A stretch of 64,000 bases of DNA from Plantago ovata. Lineage: Eukaryota; Streptophyta; Magnoliopsida; Lamiales; Plantaginaceae. Position 1 is the stretch's first letter. Each line of letters begins with the position of its first letter. Below, in pieces: positions 59,862 through 64,000 of the stretch. The DNA is taken from contig CM051458.1 of NCBI GenBank assembly GCA_028274465.1, positions 78,140,085 to 78,204,084 on the forward strand, given 5' to 3'. A model generated the notes under the pieces. The model saw only the letters and a program-made list of their open reading frames with translations, did not search any database and was not told the origin of the DNA. Made by a program: the position numbers and the translations under genes.

Positions 59862-60420
59862 TTGTTTGTAGATGACTGATAACAACCCTCAAGCTACAAG
59901 CCCCAACCAATATAAGTGCAGAAATATATATATGTATGTATTTCTGAGATGCTTTCCATAAGGTGCTTTAATTCTGAACTTTCATAGCGTTTTCTTGTAT
60001 TGGCGACCTCGTCTTACAGACTCGCAGTGATCGTCATATTAGAGTAAGCCTATTGTTATAACTTACTGCATATTGTATCTAGTGACCTCGATAGGTACAA
60101 TATGTAGAGCATCGGGTTAAATTAGATTTAACACCCAAGAGTTGCGTGACGCAATTGGATAGTCCTACCGGTCATATTATGCTATGCGACCAGCCCCCGT
60201 TGGAGTATAGCATAGTATGGATTTGGATCTTGGCCACTACGGTAACTTGTTGGACATTACCCGTATGTTTGTTGTGGGGGCAAGCATATGTGAAAATAGT
60301 GGGAGCTAAACAGCTAAAGGACCTTGTTGTTTAGTTATGTTGACTGTGTATTTAGAAGTAATATTTCAATAGTTGATTTATTATTTTCGTTCTATATTAT
60401 TTCTCCTTAGGAAATTAGAA

Positions 60421-61310
60421 ATGGCGAGTATCTCGCTCCGTGTTGTCTTAGAGAAGCAAATTTTTACCGGACCAAACTTCCTAGATTGGATCAGGAATAT
60501 ACGTTTGGTGCTGAGGTACGAAAAGATTGAGTACGTCTTGGACGAGGTCATTCCCGTGTGCCCCGAAAATCAGACTGCCGATCAGGTTGCTACTTGGAAT
60601 CAAGCCAACAAGGCAAAGTCTGATAAGCATCTTGAGGATGCTAGATCCGCGCAGTGTATTATGCTGGCGGCAATGAGCAATGAGTTGCAGAGGCAACATG
60701 AAAGCATGTTGCCGTATGAGATGCTGAAGCATCTTGAGTCGCTCTTTAAGACGACAGCTAGAAGTGTTGAATTTGATTTGATCAAAGAGATACACAGATG
60801 CAAGCTCAGTGAAGGAGGGAACATGTCTGAGCATGTTCTAAAAATGATTGGTCTCTTTGAAAAGCTTGCCGATGGCCGGTGTTAAGATAGAGAACAAGAT
60901 CATGGTGATCTTTGTCCTTCAATCATTGCCCAGTTCGTATTCGCAGTTCATCATTAACTACACGATGAATGCGAAGGACGTAACACTGCCCGAACTCCAT
61001 AATCTGCTGAAGACATATGATGAAACTCTTCCAAAGAAGGAAAAGTCGATCATGTTTGTTGGGCAACCGTCTAACCCAAACCCGAGAAACAAAGGTGCTA
61101 AGGGTAAGGGAAAGTCGGGACCCAAGGCTAACACTTCGAGTGATAAGCCTAAGCGTCTGAACCAGAAAAGGAAGTTCAAGAGAAGCGGAACGGTACGCAC
61201 AGATGAATGTCTTTTCTGTAAGCAGAAAGGACATTGGAAGAAAGATTGCCCTAAGCTTAGGGCAGATCAAGCTAAGAAGCCACCGGTTTCTAGCTCAGGT
61301 ATGTTTGTTA
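60421..61310 (+). mobile_element. gag region of element H
   Basis: ATG at 60421 (MASISLRVVLEKQIFTGPNF). Copia gag core with FLDWIRNIRLVLRYEKIEYV, QRQHESMLPYEMLKHLESLF and IKEIHRCKLSEGGNMSEHVL. A lysine-rich stretch (about 61100-61190) precedes the CCHC knuckle CLFCKQKGHWKKDC at about 61210. Gag packages the element's RNA in virus-like particles. Fossil. Confidence 0.88.
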
Positions 61311-62621
61311 TTGAAATGAACATGAATACTTTTGACTCCAATGGTTGGGTATTAGATACAGCCTGTGGCTCACACATTTGTAATAATGTGCAGGGGCTAA
61401 TTGATCACAGGCTAGTCAAACGAGGTGAAATCGACTTGCATGTTGGGAACGGCAATCCAGTTGAAGCCAAACGCGTTGGACGCTGCAAGATAGATTTACC
61501 TTCGGGACAATGTTTAGAACTTGATAATGTTTATTTTGTTCCATCCATTGTCAGAAATATTATTTCCATTCCATTGTTAGACAATATGGGTTTTTCCTTT
61601 CGATTTGCGAATAATATTTGTTATTTTTCATTGAATGACCAGTATTATGGAAAAGCTCGCTTAGTGAATGGTTTATATATTTTGCAAAGTAGTCTACCTT
61701 TATTTCAAATACATAACAAACAACCGTCTTCAAGTAGGAAGAATAATCCATCTTATCTATGGCATTGTCGGCTAGGCCATATCAATGAAACACGGATTCA
61801 AAGACTAAGGAAGTTGGACTACTTAGAACCATTTGATTTTGAATCATATGGTACATGCGAATCATGTGTTAAGGGTAAGATGACGAACAAACCTTTTGTT
61901 GGACAAGGTGTTCGTGCCACTCGCTGCTTAGAGCTCATACATACCGATGTATGTGGACCTTTTAAAGTCCATGCGCGTGGGGTTATCCTTACTTCGTTAC
62001 CTTTACTGACGATTTCTCAAGGTATGGATATATTTATCTTATGAAGAATAAATCCGAGACCTTTGGGAAATTCAAGGAGTTTAGGAATGAGGTCGAGAAT
62101 GAATTGAACTAAGGATAGTCACTCTTCGGTCAGATCGAGGAGGTGAATACCTTAGTGAAGAATTTATCAACTACTTGAAGGAAAATGGAATTCAATCGCA
62201 ATGGACTCCTCCTGGAACACCACAGTTAAATGGTGTGTCTAAGAGAAGGAATTGAACCCTGTTAGACATGGTGAGATCAATGATTGGATTCTCGACTCTT
62301 CCAAAATATCTGTGGGGATATGCACTACAAACTGCAATCTACATTCTGAACCGTGTACCATCTCAATCAGTGGAGAAAACTCCTTATGAGTTATGGAAGG
62401 GAAACAAGCCCTCACTGGGCTATCTTAGACCTTGGGGCTGTCCTGCGATAGTCAAACTGATGCTCACTGATAAGTTAGATGCCAAGGGTGTCAAAGTATA
62501 TTTCATAGGCTATCCTCGTCAGACGAGAGACTATGAGTTCTATCATGTTGAAGATCACAAGGTGATAGTATCTAGAAACGTCAAGTTTTTAGAAGCAAAT
62601 ACCTCGAAGAAGAGAGGTTAG
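61311..62621 (+). mobile_element. Protease and integrase region of element H
   Basis: Protease: WVLDTACGSHICNN at about 61345. Integrase zinc-binding region: LWHCRLGHINETRIQRLRKL with CESCVKGKMTNKPF, then ELIHTDVCGPF at the start of the core. The end part (62268-62621) has [20 protein letters not shown] and [20 protein letters not shown], typical of the copia integrase C-terminal side. Fossil in several frames. Confidence 0.85.
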
Positions 62622-62626
62622 ATGAC

Positions 62627-63588
62627 ATGATAGAACTTGAAGAAATTCAAGACTTTGACACGCGCGAACATGAGTTCTCTAAATCTTCTGATTTGGATTC
62701 AAGTTCAGTGGGAGTTTTCGAAGCAGACAAGGGTAATGATATGACACTTGCTAGGCATGTCATAGTCAGTGGGAGTCCTGTGATTAGATCAACAGTTGAA
62801 ACCACACCAACAGATCCCGTTGTCAACCAACCTGTGCAACAAGTTGCACAAGAGCAGCCTCCCGCAAGGGAACTGGGTCGCGGGGCGCGACCAGCTGCAT
62901 CACTACCCACTGATAATGTTCGTGTTACACGAAGCCAGAAAAGAAAAGCACCAGAACCAGTCGAGCTCCATAGGTCGAAGAGGATCCTAAAAGGACATCA
63001 GAAGCAAAGCTTTATGATAGAAGACATCAGTGAATTTGATGTCGGCTTATCAGATCGGGAAGATCCCGAGACCTACAAAGAGGCAATAATTGATATTGAC
63101 TCAGACAAATGGCAAGAGGCCATGGAATTGGAAATGGACTCCATGTACCAGAACCAAGTTTGGAACTTGGTAGACTTGCCCCAAGGGGTTAGACCTATTG
63201 GGTGCAAATGGGTCTTTAAACGAAAGACAGATGCCGATAGCAAGGTACAAACGCACAAGGCTAGACTTGTGGCGAAAGGCTACACGCAAAGGTATGACAT
63301 CGATTACGATGAAACCTTTTCACCGGTAGCAAAATTGAAGTCCATTCGAATTCTACTTGCGATAGCTGCCTACTATGATTATGAGATCTGGCAGATGGAT
63401 GTAAAGACTGCCTTCCTCAATGGCAACCTTGAGGAAGAGGTCTATATGGTACAACCGGAAGGTTTTATTAGTAAAACCAGGCCAACTGCGGTATGCAAAT
63501 TACCAAGATCCATCTATGGGCTAAAGCAAGCGTCTAGGAGCTGGAATATCCGCTTTGATGAAGCTGTCAAATCGTTTGACTTCATCAG
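62627..63588 (+). mobile_element. Linker and reverse transcriptase start of element H
   Basis: An acidic, Pro-rich linker (VVNQPVQQVAQEQPPAREL, SKRILKGHQKQ) leads into the copia RT: WQEAMELEMDSMYQNQVWNL, GCKWVFKRKTDADSKVQTHK, ARLVAKGYTQRYDIDYDETF, SPVAKLKSIRILLAIAAYYD, WQMDVKTAFLNGNLEEEVYM and IYGLKQASRSW. The YVDD-type box lies beyond the cut at 63589. Fossil. Confidence 0.88.
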
Positions 63589-64000
63589 TGATGAACGTGT
63601 CAGATTCATTCAAATAAATTTGTAATAGCCAAAGGCAATCCACAACTACAACGAAAACCGTAGTGTAGTAGTAGAATGACTCGAGTGTCGTTCTCTCAGG
63701 ACTATACTAGCTTTATCAAATCTAACTGAGAATATAAAACAACAATAAGAAAGCAATAGGGGTTTTCAAGCAGATAATGGAGATTGGTGATAGTATGGTC
63801 CTTCTTAACATAATGGGTCGATAATCATGCATAAATTCCTCGGTCTTGCATAGAGATCTTTGTATCAATCTTGTGTCCTGTTGCAAGTATTAAGCACTAC
63901 GAAGATAATATGGGTCTGACTCATCAACAACTAACGTCCTAATGTGTTCCATAATTATTCAACACTACGAAGATAATTTGGTCTGATTGGTCGACAAGTG
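63589..64000 (-). repeat. A-family LTR at window end, incomplete
   Basis: TGATGAACGTGTCAGATTCA at 63589 and on matches the LTR interior ends of A and C in minus orientation. It interrupts the copia reverse transcriptase and runs off the window, so I cannot tell a solo LTR from a whole element. Confidence 0.88.

Larger units (their letters stand above)
58766..60420 (+). other. Leader of element H: TA tract, GC-rich dyad, tandem repeat
   Basis: 58906-59112 is an almost pure (TA)n tract. 59113-59215 is very GC-rich with self-complementary CTGCGGC/GCCGCAG words. 59708-59861 holds about four copies of a ~46-bp unit keyed by GGGTAGGCGGC and GACCGC. The rest (59216-59700, 59862-60420) is AT-rich noncoding leader ending at the gag ATG at 60421. 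Confidence 0.8.
56677..63588 (+). mobile_element. Ty1/copia element H, 3' part missing
   Basis: 5' LTR 56677-58765, an initiator-Met tRNA primer site (TGGTATCAGAGC, 58767-58778), a long leader with a TA tract and GC-rich dyads, then gag, protease, integrase and reverse transcriptase in copia order (protease and integrase before RT). It is inserted in Tat fragment J (GATAG at 56672-56676 on its left). The reverse transcriptase is cut at 63589 by another LTR. The coding part is broken, with about four breaks. I do not assign a copia lineage. Confidence 0.9.

Overview
The window is plant nuclear DNA, probably from a eudicot. It has intron-bearing remnants of plant genes (an RPT3-type proteasome ATPase, a stromal-processing-peptidase-like M16 protease, an F-box protein), a Cassandra TRIM element with 5S-rRNA-like LTRs, MITEs, and LTR retrotransposons stacked inside one another. 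I found no host gene that looks intact. Nearly everything is mobile-element fossil or gene remnant.

Layout. 1-1130: unassigned retroelement-like sequence. 1131-4634: minus-strand Athila-like element A (gag-protease and one LTR). 4635-7650: 3' part of a related plus-strand element, B. 7651-14118: minus-strand Tat/Ogre-type element F (gag, protease, RT, two RNase H regions, integrase start, 5' LTR), next to a small Cassandra-like scrap. 14190-18470: old gene space with a ~330-bp direct repeat, an M16 peptidase fragment, an F-box pseudogene, a small foldback element and a possible organellar insert. 19215-22010: degraded copia-type LTR (K) carrying a hAT-like MITE, a Stowaway-like element with a Helitron-like end inside it, and another MITE. 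22586-27005: two copies of a palindromic MITE and an unprocessed RPT3 pseudogene. 27228 onward: one hAT-like terminus and A-rich sequence.

28041-55155 is one old transposon-like unit, G, with a 'putative gypsy-type transposon' ORF. It has been opened twice. At 29149-37197 a Cassandra cluster is bracketed by GAAGT/GAAGC, and the 6-kb Athila-like element C (30708-36746, flanks ACACT/ACGCT) lies inside one of its LTRs. At 39674-54073 a 14.4-kb inverted and tandem complex of a second Athila-like family (D, E, E2, I) is bracketed by GGTAG. E has an LTR of the first family inside its 5' LTR (43122-44834, flanks CCAAG), and that LTR contains a 100-N assembly gap.

55156-56451 is another LTR of the A/B/C family. 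56452-56676 is the integrase end of a Tat element. 56677-63588 is a Ty1/copia element (H), cut at 63589 by one more A-family LTR that runs off the window.

No CRISPR array, operon or prokaryotic feature is present. The observations most worth following are: Cassandra LTRs alternating between 5S-bearing and 5S-less forms; a long 3'-UTR hairpin in D and E whose tip differs in sequence but still pairs; family-specific palindromes placed just upstream of the LTR TATA box; repeated hairpin plus polypurine boxes in the 3' UTRs of three elements; and an E element whose gag is followed by a plant-transposon-domain ORF where its relative D has a protease.
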